From positions 1 through 64,000 of the forward strand of contig KN817625.1 in assembly GCA_000827495.1 (NCBI GenBank): a stretch of DNA of 64,000 nucleotides, in the 5' to 3' direction. Position 1 is the first letter of the stretch, and every line of letters starts with the position of its first letter. A model generated the notes under the pieces. That model was not told the origin of the DNA. It searched no databases and saw only the letters and a program-made list of their open reading frames with translations. Shown one piece after another: positions 1 to 10,548 of this stretch. The DNA comes from Hypholoma sublateritium FD-334 SS-4 (taxonomy: Eukaryota; Basidiomycota; Agaricomycetes; Agaricales; Strophariaceae). The position numbers and the translations under genes were made by a program.

Positions 1-368
1 GCGGTACTTCCCTTTTCCACTTACCTCGGAGCCAGGAGATCGCCTGCCCTGCAGGCGATCTCCTGCATTCCATGCGCTTTTGAGACCCTGCTAGACAGGC
101 CAAGTGGTATGTACTTCAATTTCTTCGGCGAAAACTCAGACTACTTAATTCAAAGTATTGACCTAGACCTCGACGCATGCCTGCCAGAGATTAGCTCAAG
201 TTAAACCTGCCTCTCCAAAGCTTCGTTTCCCTCGAGCGCATCGGATGCAAGGGGATACCTGACGACTGTGGAGTGGAACGCCCGCTGCTGTAAACGTTCT
301 CGGAGGGGAGTGGGAACGGAAGTACGTCAAACTTGGTTTGTCCCCGTTGCCTTTTGTGTTTTCCATCA
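1..368. other. Intergenic, contains perfect hairpin
   Basis: No coding region is seen. The only striking object is a perfect 15-bp inverted repeat with a 3-nt loop at 33-65. The stretch 369-371 (ATG) followed by GTAATT may be the first mini-exon of the next gene. Confidence 0.5.
33..65. repeat. Perfect 15-bp hairpin, 3-nt loop
   Basis: Left arm 33-47 and right arm 51-65 are exact reverse complements around the loop CCT. The arm is CAGGAGATCGCCTGC. It is GC-balanced and has no T-run after it. It may be a cruciform or transposon scar; the flank is truncated by the window start so its host element cannot be defined. Confidence 0.85.
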
Positions 369-1381
369 ATGGTAATTGAGTTTTTGGCTCAACGCTCTCT
401 CTGCCTTACATTTAGTACCTCGTGCCGTTCAACAAAAGACCCATTTTCAACGAACCCCAGTCTTCCATGGAAGAAGGATACAGCGTGTACGAGATGAACG
501 CCAGAGGCGCTCTCAACCACTCGAGTCTACGCGTTATCAAGGCCTCTGAGCTTGTACTGCCCCTAAAAGGGTGGTATCCTGGTCGTGAGTACTATATCGT
601 CATGAAGGGGTTAGATGTAGGCGTTTTCCTCGACTTGTAAGTCCTCAGTTGAGCTCGTTTATCTGCTTATACTAAGAGAGACAGAGCGGAAGTCCGTCGC
701 TCCATTGGTCCATTCTCCTCACTCATGTGGGTGACCTGTAGAACCTGGCGGGATACCGTTGCTATATGGTATGCGGCTTGCGAGACCGGCGCCGTCTCCA
801 TCCTCCGCGATGGCACCAGCCGGAATGCTTCTACTTCTGCCGCTGCCACAACTCCAGAGCTTCGTCCCCATATCGGAGCTCCTGCTGCTCGCCATCTTGC
901 TTCCGATGAAACAGCTGTTCTCATTCCGCCGTCACCAACCTCTACTGCCCAAACCGCAATCCTCTCAAATTTGGACAGGCACCCTCCCTCAGTCATTGTT
1001 GTGTCGGACAGCGAGAGTGACGGTAGCTACGACGATAGCAGCGACGTCGAGGCTACGTCTCCAAAGGTGATTGAGCGAAAGGTTGACTTCTTTGACCTGT
1101 CGGACGATGTGAACAGCCACCCATACTCAGGACAGACCTACGACGCTGGTACTTATTTGGGTGCGCCGACCAGAACCAAGGTCCCTGCCCAAGAGAGAGC
1201 TGCCTCCTGCAGCAGTACAGCCATCTTGAAGCGCCCCAAGTCCTGCCCACCAGTTGTGCCGGACTCTGGCTACAAACCTTCAAGCGCGGCCTCTATAGCG
1301 CATGCTCAACTGCCGCCTTCCCATTCCATCCAACCTGCTACCCGATTCAAATGTGCCACCAAGAAGAGCATGAGGCTGTAA
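369..1381 (+). CDS. RNase H1 N-terminal (viroplasmin-like) protein
   Basis: Spliced model: 369-371, 416-636, 685-1381, giving 306 aa with the frame closing exactly. The region around residues 50-110 reads YYIVMKGLDVGVF, then after the intron a TW..TVAIWYAAC..GAV block. This is the pattern of the small hybrid-binding N-terminal domain of RNase H1 and caulimovirus viroplasmin; no catalytic RNase H domain follows. The rest is low-complexity and Ser/Pro/Asp-rich, with a SVIVVSDSESDG stretch that looks like a SUMO-interaction motif with an acidic flank. Agaricomycetes carry many such stand-alone domains. The start is the weakest point: the ATG would be a 3-nt exon before a 44-nt intron, and an in-frame GTG at 422 is the alternative reading start. 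Function is unknown; RNA/DNA-hybrid binding is inferred from the domain only. Confidence 0.55.
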
Positions 1382-2630
1382 TACGAATGGAAATTAAAAG
1401 AGAAGGTGCGTCTTGATCGTGAGCGCTGCCTACCACAACTGATCGAAGACTGGAATTCTGGATTACAGATGTGCTACGGTAACTGATGATATAATGTCCT
1501 CCATGTCAGAAGAATGAGATTAGTAGCGACATGTATTCAGAGCCCAATAGTAAGCATCGGCCCGGGCAAGCAGTGATCACATAATTGTGTGAGCGCGAGA
1601 CGAGTCACTGTCACCGTCACTCCTACCCTTCCCGTTAACCATCCGAGTCGACTTGAAGAAATCCGCACGGACAAGCGCCCTCCGCCTTCAATACCCGCAC
1701 AGTTCGACATCCGTGCGGACCGACCTCGGAATTCAAATATGTCTCGCCACCGCCGTGATCTCAAAGAACCTAGATAGCGCCTGCGCGAGTTATGGCTGAT
1801 GTCGCGACGCGGTGGTAGTGAGTGACCTGCTCACGATGCACAACAATGGCACCGAACGGTGCTAACGCGTGACGGACAATGCTCACCACGCTCTCAGAGG
1901 AGGTGCAGCAATCTTCGCACACCACCGGCTCTCGTGCAAGACGAACATCGCTGGTGGTGCGCGTTGATCGCGGCGAAGGTGCTTTGGGGTTTCTAGCCGG
2001 TGAACGTTCTCCTGGCCTCCTGGCGAGTACGCACTACACTAATTCCTTGAGACGCCCCTGATATTTGTGACTAGTAACTACAGGGCACGCGTGGATATCA
2101 TAGCGGTACCGCGAGGCGGCGTTGAAGTCAAGTTGGGCGGCGCAGCGAAGTTCGGCATCGATAAGCTTTCGACAGTCAGGCTCATATATCGCATTCACTG
2201 AGTATCAGATTTAACTAAGAGTATATCAATCAATCAAAATATCATGCCTGTATTTGCTCGTATTTAGTTTCATCGCTATCATCGGGTTCGCCGGGCGCAA
2301 TCGTAAACTACTTTGTGCACAGAAACTGATATTTAGAACTTATTCACACTGTAGATGCATGTCGCTCCAAGTCCCAGCCCCTCATTTGTGTCTTAACGAC
2401 GTAAAAAATACGTCTCCTCGATCCACTTAGCGCTATTTGGCTCTATGCGAAGAGTGTCAATGGCTTCAAGTAGGTATCTTGGTAATTGCTCAGCTGGTTC
2501 ATAACGTTATTTCGAGGTCTTTCGCACTCCATCCGCTGACAAGTTTATTAACGTAGATAAGGCTCATGGGCATGTTATCCAATGTAGGAATGAATCACCT
2601 CCACACCCCTCTTCTTTCAACATAACCGAC
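1382..2630. other. Intergenic, no gene recognised
   Basis: Both strands carry only short frames without supporting splice structure or recognisable protein similarity. The second half (2180-2620) is AT-rich and probably includes the promoter of the gene starting at 2631. Confidence 0.5.
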
Positions 2631-4103
2631 ATGATGTATGGCACGTCCTCCGCAGGCGGCTACTCTGCGCCTTCAACATCGTTCTCCAATTCAGTCTCGT
2701 ACCAAGCAGCAAGGAGGAGCACTCNGAAATCTCGACAAGGGACACCGACATCCGTCGTTGCCAAAGAGATCCGCCCAGTGGTGATTCAACTTATTTTCTC
2801 CTGCTACATATACTGAAGACAGCTTTTCAAAGGCTTCTGTTGTGACTGCGGGCTCATCGAAATCAAAGACCGTAGTCCCGGGCCCCGACGATATTGTCTA
2901 CTCAACAGCAGTCGCAAAAATGAAAGCTGTTCTTGACCGGAAGGAAACTATCGCCACCATCACACATGTCTCCGAGGGTGTTTTTTTCCGACTACAGGAC
3001 GCTGAAGGGTGGGATAAGTTGAGGTATGTCGTAACCCTCAAGACGCGAAGTCAAGTCGCTAACCGCTAATCTACAAATTCCAGGTTGACTTATAATACGA
3101 AGACGGAGATTTTGATCATTGAATATCCCAGTTTCCCCCACGAAATTATCACCGACATACTCTACGCCGTATCTGAAGATCGTCGATCGATTTCAACCCT
3201 CAAGAGGATAAACGATAGGGGCTGCGCACAAATCAGGCTTGAAGATGGCACAATCAAATCGCCAGACTTTGGCCATTTCGACCCAAACATATCCCGGAAT
3301 TCCAGAGGCCTGGTAGCGCGGTATAGAAAGGTTTTCCCCACTATCATCTGGGAAATCGGCTTCAGCCAGAGTAGAAAAATGCTGGAACGGGCTACAGCAC
3401 ATTCCGTCGCAGCTTCGGGCGGTAATACAAACCTTGGAATCGCCGTGGACATTGGTTACAAGAAGGATCCAGGTGGCCAAAGGGAGCTAGCAGGGATTAG
3501 CGTCTCCCTGTGGACGGTCTCGAAATACCTCCGGCCTGACACTAACACTACTCATGAAGAGTGCTACATCTTACGACGGACTGATGGTTCCAGCGACGAT
3601 GACCCCTCTATTTCACTTGAATATACATTCAGTGTTGTATGGGGTCGAGAGGTTGTTACGTGGAAGGTTAGCAGGAAGACGGAAGAAGTGAGTGATATCA
3701 GATATTGTTGTCCATCGTCTAATAGTCTGCCTACAATGTCCATCACTTCTAGATATATGACAGCAATGGAAATATCGCAGACGGCTCTATCAAAATACTA
3801 AATAAGCACGTCTACAGCGTCGCAACTCAAAACCCCAACGGTGTTTACCTTGATATACCCTATGCCACCATCGTTGAAATCATTTTGGAAAGCTTTGAAC
3901 TGCAGCTCGATGCGGATGCCGAAGGTACTGAGGGGAAGCGAAAGTGGACAGAGGCAGATTTTGATGAACAGAAAGAATTCAACGACCTTAAATATATTGG
4001 TAGCCCGGACTTGGAGGAGTCGAACAAGGTGCAGAAGCGAAGTCGTTCACAGGAAGCAGGCCCTAGCAAACGGGCTAGGGCTGTCTCTGAAGAATCAGAC
4101 TAG
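2631..4103 (+). CDS. PD-(D/E)XK-like domain protein, hypothetical
   Basis: Four exons, 2631-2780, 2833-3023, 3084-3687 and 3753-4103, join without frame error into 431 aa (one N at 2725). The middle third reads KSPDFGHFDP, about 25 residues later TIIWEIGFSQS and then RKMLERA. An SPD followed by a beta-strand with E-x-G and a Ser-Gln-Ser helix start is the layout of PD-(D/E)XK restriction-like folds (Uma2-like and the nuclease-like domains of many fungal hypothetical proteins). The usual lysine of E-x-K is replaced by Gly, so activity is doubtful. The C-terminus is acidic then basic (KRSRSQ..PSKRARA), a likely nuclear-localisation signal. The first 60 residues are Ser/Thr-rich and disordered. 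The fold assignment is by pattern only. Confidence 0.6.
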
Positions 4104-5679
4104 CTGAATGATTTTGCTCGATTAGTACGCATTTTTTTCTGTCGTCTTTCTTTGTCTGCTGTAACTCCCAGAATCGAGTGTAACTGTTTTTGTACGATTT
4201 TCAAGCTTCTGTACCTTGTTGTCTGATTACTTGCCGATTACTTGCCTCTGGTCGACTACTTACTGGCTGTGCTACTCCTTGTATACTACCATCCATTTCA
4301 GTATCTCTATATGCATTTAAGTTCGCTGGAGAGAGCAGGAGAGAGTCCTATGACTCTTTGTTCCTTGTCAAAGTAACATACCTTGCGTGGGCCAATCTGA
4401 TGCGCCGTCAGACTCATCAACGCGCTCGCTGTCGCCGCAGTCTGTACACTGCACCATTCTATACCTCGCTTACTATTATCATCTAAACAGATCTAGAGGT
4501 GCCGTGGCCTGCTGTGGAGCATTCGGCGAATAGCTTGGGAAGCTGACTTTCCAATGAATCATTTATTGTTGTTTAGGGCGCGCAAAGGTGGAGAAGCTCC
4601 ACAGGTATGTAGGTATATAAGCATGACCCCCCTGCTCAATTTCTACCCCACTTAATGCCTATACCCGCTCCCTCCGAATTGACAACCCCAGCTCGTATAC
4701 GTCGATACCTCCCACCTCAAGCCCTCCAGTAAATTAGGCAAGTGAATTAAAGTACTTCATATCATCCTACCTGATGCCGCACGATAGCGTTCCACGTTGA
4801 ACTGAGGCTGATAGAGACGTTCCGACCTTACAACCTTGCCGACGACAAAGGCAAGACCACTTCAATCAAAGCCCAATTGTGCAGGTAGGCAAGACTTGAC
4901 TGATTGTTGATGCCCTGGTCCTCTGCGAGCACTGATGTAGGGAATACTACTTGCATTGCTTCCTCTTACTCAACCTAGCGCTTATGGGGGGTGAGTCTTT
5001 CAACTGGCACCCTTTGGAACATGAATTTTTCTCAGGTTCATGCCACCTCTATAGCATTGTTTGGTGCGTGCCCATTCCCGTGCTACCTCGCGTCTTGAAA
5101 TACCGCGGCCAGCAGATGAGGGTAGTGGCTAACTCATGAGCACGCATATGCCGCGCGCCTCTAGCCATAGCTCGCTGCGGGTCTCGCCGAAGAAAAAGAC
5201 AGGGAAAAGGCCGTTCGGTGAGCCTCTAACCCATCTGCTGCACTCAAGGCTTCACTCTACCCTTTGCACAGGCTCCGTCCACATCGTGCGTCGACCGAGC
5301 GCCGCCTCGTGACATCCTTAGCATGCTGCGCAGGGTGCGCTCTTGAATAGTGGTCTAGCACTGGCACTGGACCGGAATCGCAGAAGGCGATGATTCCTCG
5401 CGAGTCAGTTGGACAGAATGACTGTTCAGTCAGAGGATCAGGATGGATATGCGAGAGCCCCATCAATATTTTAGCTCCCGTCGTCGTGTAGTAGCTGTCT
5501 GTACAATTTGTAACGCATTGACTGCCTTTTATTTTTGGCGCGATCCTCAAGCAACATCATCACGTCGAGCTCAGATTGCTACTCAGATCGCCGCAATCAA
5601 TATGGATTCCGGAGAATCCATAATTTCGCAGACAATTGATAAGAGCACTGCAGGTACTGTGTCGTCATACAGAGGTGGG
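4104..5679. other. Intergenic, no gene recognised
   Basis: 4104-4500 is T-rich and looks like 3' UTR of the upstream gene. A weak spliceable reading frame exists near 4790-5030, and a 37-codon frame with a basic KKKTGK patch begins at 5148 and can be spliced near 5217-5270. Neither resembles a known protein and neither is called. Confidence 0.4.
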
Positions 5680-6560
5680 ATGCGTGTTACAAAATCTGAC
5701 AACGGTTCTGTCGTCGATTCAAAAGGACGACATAAATTCTGTGGTACTCAACATTATTATCACAAACTCACCGCACTTCGTCTAATAGCCTCTCAATTTG
5801 CAGCGTATTGTGAGCCCCCGAGCCCCCGATATATTGTGTATAGTCGACGAGACCCCTACAGCGGCTCCGTCTTCGGACCAAAGAAATTTTACTACTCTAT
5901 AAAGACGAGGGGAACGAGGGGAACTCCATGGTGATGCAGCATTATTATGACAGACCCATGACACCCCATGCAGTAGTCTCTCGGTTTGCTGCGTATTGTC
6001 AGTCTCCCAGCCTCTGATATCTTGTAGACAGTTAATTAAAATCCTAAAACAGCTCATGACATAGTAATGGTTTTGTCATCGATTCAGACGGTCGGCGTAA
6101 ATTTCGAATCAATGCAGTATTATTATAACAAACTCATGACGTCCGTATTTGATAGCCTCTTAAACTGCAGTGCATTGTGAGCTTCTGAGCCTCCGATATC
6201 CTGTAGATAGCTGATGAGAATCTTACAGAGGCTTTGTCATCATACGGAAGGAAAACATTAGTTCTGTAGCCCCGCAACATCATGTCACCGAACGCGCGAC
6301 AACGCATCTAGATTATTAACCGGACCTAGAACCATCTACAAATATCTGGTGTTGTGAAGTGAACTCAATTTTAGAGCGGTGTTGTAAACCTCCGAAAACC
6401 CGATGCCTTGCAGACAATTAATGAGAATATTGCAGCCGCTCCATCATCATGCAGGAGGTGATATCAATTCCGTGGCAGTGCAACGTTGTTATAACGAAGT
6501 CGCAGAATCACGTCTGGGTTATTAATCGGACCTACAACTATCTACGCATATCTGGCGTTG
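5680..6560. repeat. Decayed tandem repeat, about 160-205 bp period
   Basis: At least five diverged copies can be lined up by the anchor GCAGTATTATTATAACAAACTCATG and its variants at about 5752, 5940, 6117, 6273 and 6479. Most copies then share a GCGTATTGTGAGC-like block, a CCTCCGATATCxTGTAGA block and a run ending near CAGCGGCTCCGTCATCA. The last two copies share an extra GGACCTAxAACxATCTAC segment followed by ATATCTGG. Divergence between copies is high. Open frames across the first units (5443-5934) are a by-product. Confidence 0.75.
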
Positions 6561-6826
6561 TGAATTGATCTAAAATATGACCCCTTCCTCGTAGCGTCGA
6601 CAATTATCCGCAATGCATTTTAAGTGTTCATATGATTAGATAAGAACCTCCTTAATTTCCTGATGAAAGCGTGACAACTTCTTCGCAACAATCGCGTCGA
6701 GGTCACCCCACGTGTAAACGCGCCACGATTCATCAAAACCTTGCTACCTCACTTTTATTCCCCGTTACCTATTCCTTCACCGCTCAAAACCCCTAGCCCT
6801 CAATTTCTCGCGTTTTTACTTTCTAA
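6561..6826 (+). promoter_or_regulatory. Upstream region of zinc-knuckle gene
   Basis: About 260 bp between the tandem repeat and the ATG at 6827. The last 100 bp is pyrimidine-rich (CT-rich), typical of fungal core promoters and 5' UTRs. No clear TATA box. Confidence 0.35.
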
Positions 6827-7843
6827 ATGGACCCCACTCTCTTGGCCTCCAGTTCGAGGTCTCCCAGAACTCCTGGGACCCCAAAGCGCGACCTCCCATT
6901 TTGCGCAACGTGCAGAAAGGTCACCGTCAACCCCGCTTCCTTCAAAAACTGCCCTAGCTGCCGCGAGACGAACAGGAAGAAGTCACAACTGGCGGCGCGG
7001 CGCAGGCGGGAGCGGCAGCGGCGGGTTTCGGACGTCAACACCTTCGCCGCTCTCAACCGCAACAGCGATGACAGCGACGACGCGCCGCCAACGCGTCCAC
7101 AGCCAAAGGAAAACCAGCCTGCAGTGAAGGCGGCGTTAGCCAAGAAGATAGCGGCGAAGCCGCTCCGGGAGCTTGAAGACGAGGAAAAGCGGGTTGCCCT
7201 GGCGCAGTTGAAAAACCGCCTGAACATTGTCCTTGCGCAGACGGGCGCCAAACCTGCAACGCGTCCGGCGACCACCTCCAGCACGGTATGTATGAACAGT
7301 AGTTTCCACCTGACGATACCTTACTTATCTCCTCCAGCAGACTATCGACGGGAAACAGTACCAGACAGCCTCGGCCATGTACGAGTCCCTCAAGCGGCGG
7401 ATGCTGGTACAAAAGAAGCTTAAATTCCACGGTCACCACGCGATCGTCGCAGTGTCGACCATCTCCCACGCGCAACGCGTCCAGATGGTCGCGAACGACC
7501 TGCGCAAGATTGCTCGTCTCTCCTTTGAGTGCGTCGCCCTCGTTCATGCTCAGTGCCCTGGCTGATTTCCTGCAGACACACAAAAGGAAATGAATCGCAC
7601 GACTTCCAGACGATGACGCGAAAGCTCACTTTCCAGTGCACCTGCCTCGGCTACGACCAGGTGAAGCCGACAATGAAGGGCAACGCGGGTGACCTGATCA
7701 AAATGGCGCGACTCGCGTCTGGGTCCGGGATCATGACACCGCGTGTATGCGGCGGCAAAATAGTCGTGAGCGCCGGCGATGACACAACCCATCCGCTGAA
7801 TCTCTTGGGACAGCGAATTGTCGTTTCTGTGGAACACAACTAG
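6827..7843 (+). CDS. Zinc-knuckle hypothetical protein
   Basis: Three exons, 6827-7285, 7338-7528 and 7576-7843 (with a phase-2 second intron), give 305 aa. The N-terminus has a CATC...CPSC arrangement (two CxxC pairs about 16 residues apart, near residues 27-47), which predicts one structural zinc site. It is followed by a basic helix-like RRRRERQRR patch (a possible NLS), an Asp/Ser-rich linker and a helical region (RELEDEEKRVALAQLKNRLNI). The C-terminal third contains TFQCTCLGYDQ and a GGKIVVSAGDD segment. No enzyme family is recognised. Proteins of this shape, with an N-terminal CxxC zinc knuckle and a conserved C-terminal block, are common in Agaricomycetes. A broken copy of its 3' end lies at about 9140-9310. 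Confidence 0.7.
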
Positions 7844-9139
7844 TGTGCGCGTCCGACTGATCGCTTTGTTCAATACTACCCTTGTTCAATACTCTACTCT
7901 TGTTCCATTCTATTGCTAATTTACATATGTACTAGTTCCATTCGCTTACTCCAACGTTTTTCGCTGTATATAGATAGACACTTGCTCGCAATTACCTTGA
8001 AGAATGCGGTATAATTTTTTGTTACTCTCTGTATATAGTGATGGCCAATAGTAAACTTTCATCCTGGATTTGGTATGATACCCAGGCAGTTCCAAATATG
8101 CTACTTTTTGTGCAGCTCAGCTATGGCTCCGCTAGATTGGGCACAAAGGGCCGGCCTCCGAAGATGTATCTGGTGAATATCTCATAGACAATATTAGCGG
8201 AGTAGTCGTTAGTTGACCAGCATGCGCATGATCTGTAAATCCATCTATAGGACTGAAAGATCAAGATATTCCGAGATATCCAGAGGCTAGCAGACGCGGT
8301 AATTAGCCAGTTCTGAATCAATCAGATGCATATATTTGATACATACTGAAGATGACTTATCTTGAGTTCCACTAGGTAGATTTGATACCCAAATAGATGT
8401 CTGCGGACTCTCAAAGCACTCAGCCGGCTTTCGTTGTCCGAATACTCAGCGCTTACTGAGTGAGCGCTTATAGCGTTTATTAGGAAGACCGATGACGTGA
8501 GATCCTCTAATTTTAGACATGCCGAGCCGCAATCTAATCTTTGTCGTGCCTTTAATAGACCTGTATCCAAGTGCGGTGAGCAGGGATAGAGCAGAGGTAC
8601 ATGCTGCTCGGCTTCTCAAAAATCAGCTCGTGATATAATGTCTTTTTTGAAGTAGTAACCAAGGTTATTCGTAACTTCAGGTTATTTGAACACTCATTGT
8701 CTCTTCACCTCTCTCAAAGGGGTATATATAGTACTATTACTTATCCGTGATGGCCTACTTACACCCGTCCGAAGTCATTCCTTCGTCTGACCACATGTTT
8801 ATTAAATCCGTGGAAAGTGCGCGAGTACTCTCGTTAAATTTCAATGGTCAGTCTCGTCGACTGTTCGCAGAGGACAATGAGGTGGCCAAAGTTTCAATCA
8901 ACTTGTGGAACACCATTCACAAATTCTGCCCTTTAGTAGCCGCTACGTTACGTCCTTCTCTAGATTATTATAAATCAGTCTATATAAGCCAAAGATTAAT
9001 ATCCCCCTACTCCACTGTGATTCATAGCTCCCGTAAGCGGCGCACGCAAAATCCTTTGTAAATTTGACACAAAGCTAGAAGCGATAGAATTGCAGGAGTA
9101 AGGCGAAGGTTCAGGTGGTTCATTCTAGTCGAGGCTTCC
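7844..9139. other. Spacer between gene and its degraded copy
   Basis: AT-rich. A TATATATAG box lies near 8723 just before an open frame from 8747 to 9061 (104 codons) that matches nothing recognisable and has no codon-usage support. It is not called as a gene. Confidence 0.4.
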
Positions 9140-9312
9140 ACTTTCCAGTGTGCCGGGCTCGGCTATGATGGAGTAAAATTGGGTAAGTATGAAAGGCCTG
9201 AACGCGGCGGGCGACCTGATCAAACTTGAAATAGCACGGCTCTTGTCCGTCGGGTCACTGCCCCGCGTGTATGCGGCCGCGGCACCATCAATCCGAATGC
9301 CGTTGAAGACGG
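9140..9312 (+). pseudogene. Truncated copy of zinc-knuckle gene 3' end
   Basis: The stretch ACTTTCCAGTGTGCCGGGCTCGG...GTAAAATTGGG...GGCGGGCGACCTGATCAAACTT...CCCGCGTGTATGCGGC parallels 7628-7760 of the intact gene (ACTTTCCAGTGCACCTGCCTCGG...GACCTGATCAAAATGG...ACCGCGTGTATGCGGC). The copy has indels and stops, and only the last exon is represented. Weak similarity seems to continue into the 3' flank (TATAGAxATACAC near 9468 against TATAGATAGACAC near 7968). It is therefore a segmental duplicate about 1.5 kb downstream in direct orientation, not a retrocopy of the whole message. Confidence 0.75.
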
Positions 9313-9669
9313 GACACACCGCCTGAACAATGTGGAACTCGAATCACCGTTGAAGCGGTGCACTGCTGGATGACTCGAAGAGTATCTGGCTGGTTACATC
9401 TTAGCTCCTGCTCGCTGCACCATTTTATTGATAATTAAATTATAAGCTTGTTACTGACTGAGGTGATTTATAGAAATACACAGACTCTTTCTCGAACCAA
9501 TAGTACTAGCTTTCCCATGATGGCCTTGACAAGCTCAACATACTCTCCCGACAAACAATTACGACCGTTGGAATCAAGTGCCATGAGGCTACTCTAGAAC
9601 TGGCTGGATTGAACGTCTGGAAGCATAGTAGTCATCTGTGACACGAGTGGACTAAATTAACAGACTAGC
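9313..9669. other. Intergenic, 3' flank of BTB gene
   Basis: AT-rich, about 350 bp, no gene seen. It may include degraded 3' flank of the duplicated segment just upstream. Confidence 0.35.
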
Positions 9670-10548
9670 CTATACATGCAGAGGGATTTTATCGACGCAG
9701 TCCTTGATATCTCGAAGTGTGTTAATTTTGTTATAGTTCAACCTCCCACAATTTCGACATTTAGCGTTCCAACAGGCAACTGCCTCCGGCCATTCCTCCA
9801 TTTCCAATCCACATAAAGTGTCTCCGAGCGGCCGCCTATCCATCTCAATATACATCCGTACCTTCAACTCCCGCCAGGTGTGGTTGGTTGTCTCTTCGCC
9901 ACATCCCGGACAAAGATATCCCGCGGCGTTCCCAGCACCGAAGTAGGAATCACCGTCGATCAAGCACTTGAACTCATCCCGCCGGGAGCGGTGCAGGCGC
10001 ATGAGCGCCATCAAATGGCGGCTGGATATACGCTCGAGCGCTGGGCGGTATTCTTCGTCGTAGAGGTCGAGGCTGAGCGTCTGCGTGGACGCTACGCGCG
10101 CCTCGTCGTCCCAACCCAGCCGCGTCGCGATCGCGTACAGGCGCAGTGGGTCGGCAAGGAACATAGGCGCCGTGATTCCACAGCGGATTATAGAGAGGGG
10201 GCCGGGCGCGTCCCAGCGCTGTGCGAGGGCCGCGGCGTCGTCTACTTCGTCGATGGAGTCCCAGGTGCCGGTGGGCAGCCCGCAGAGCATGCAGAGCACC
10301 TTCGAAAGAACCTTGTCCTTCTCGACGACCTCGATGGGGGGGAGTCTGTCGGCGCCGTCCCCGGGCCCGTAGGGCGGGGTGTACCCCGCAAGGTGGCTGC
10401 GGAAGAAGCCACAGGTGTTGCGCAACGTAAAGTGGGGTACGCGGTACGCGGTGTCGTCTGAGGAGACCAAAATTATGTCGGCCTCCGGGGAGTTGAACTG
10501 GGGGTGGTAAGAGCGCTGGTCTCGCTCTGGTGATCTGGTCGACAACAT
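9670..10548 (-). CDS. BTB/POZ-domain protein
   Basis: Intronless, 292 aa, with ATG at 10548. Residues 20-110 have the BTB layout: ADIILVSSDDTAYRVPHFTL (the D-x-hydrophobic strand and 'V-x-x-x-L' entry), then FFRSHLAG, then PPIEVVEKDKVLSKVLCMLCG. This fits the large Agaricomycete BTB family whose members act as protein-interaction modules, some as Cullin-3 adaptors. The C-terminal part has two cysteine pairs, CPGC near residue 215 and CRNC near residue 267, 50 residues apart, which could hold a zinc ribbon; that is unusual for this family and is inference. GC content is clearly higher in 9880-10480 than in the flanks, typical of coding sequence here. Confidence 0.8.
   Translation of the reverse strand: MLSTRSPERDQRSYHPQFNSPEADIILVSSDDTAYRVPHFTLRNTCGFFRSHLAGYTPPYGPGDGADRLPPIEVVEKDKVLSKVLCMLCGLPTGTWDSIDEVDDAAALAQRWDAPGPLSIIRCGITAPMFLADPLRLYAIATRLGWDDEARVASTQTLSLDLYDEEYRPALERISSRHLMALMRLHRSRRDEFKCLIDGDSYFGAGNAAGYLCPGCGEETTNHTWRELKVRMYIEMDRRPLGDTLCGLEMEEWPEAVACWNAKCRNCGRLNYNKINTLRDIKDCVDKIPLHV

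Noticed and set aside
5148..5331. Possible two-exon micro-peptide with a KKKTGK patch
   Set aside because: Can be spliced in frame but is only 37 codons with no homology recognised; likely chance.
8747..9061. 104-codon frame after a TATATATA box
   Set aside because: AT-rich random-looking composition, no domain, no introns where neighbours have them.
10085..10461. Long plus-strand frames opposite the BTB gene
   Set aside because: Shadow of the high-GC coding strand; no motif and no splice logic.
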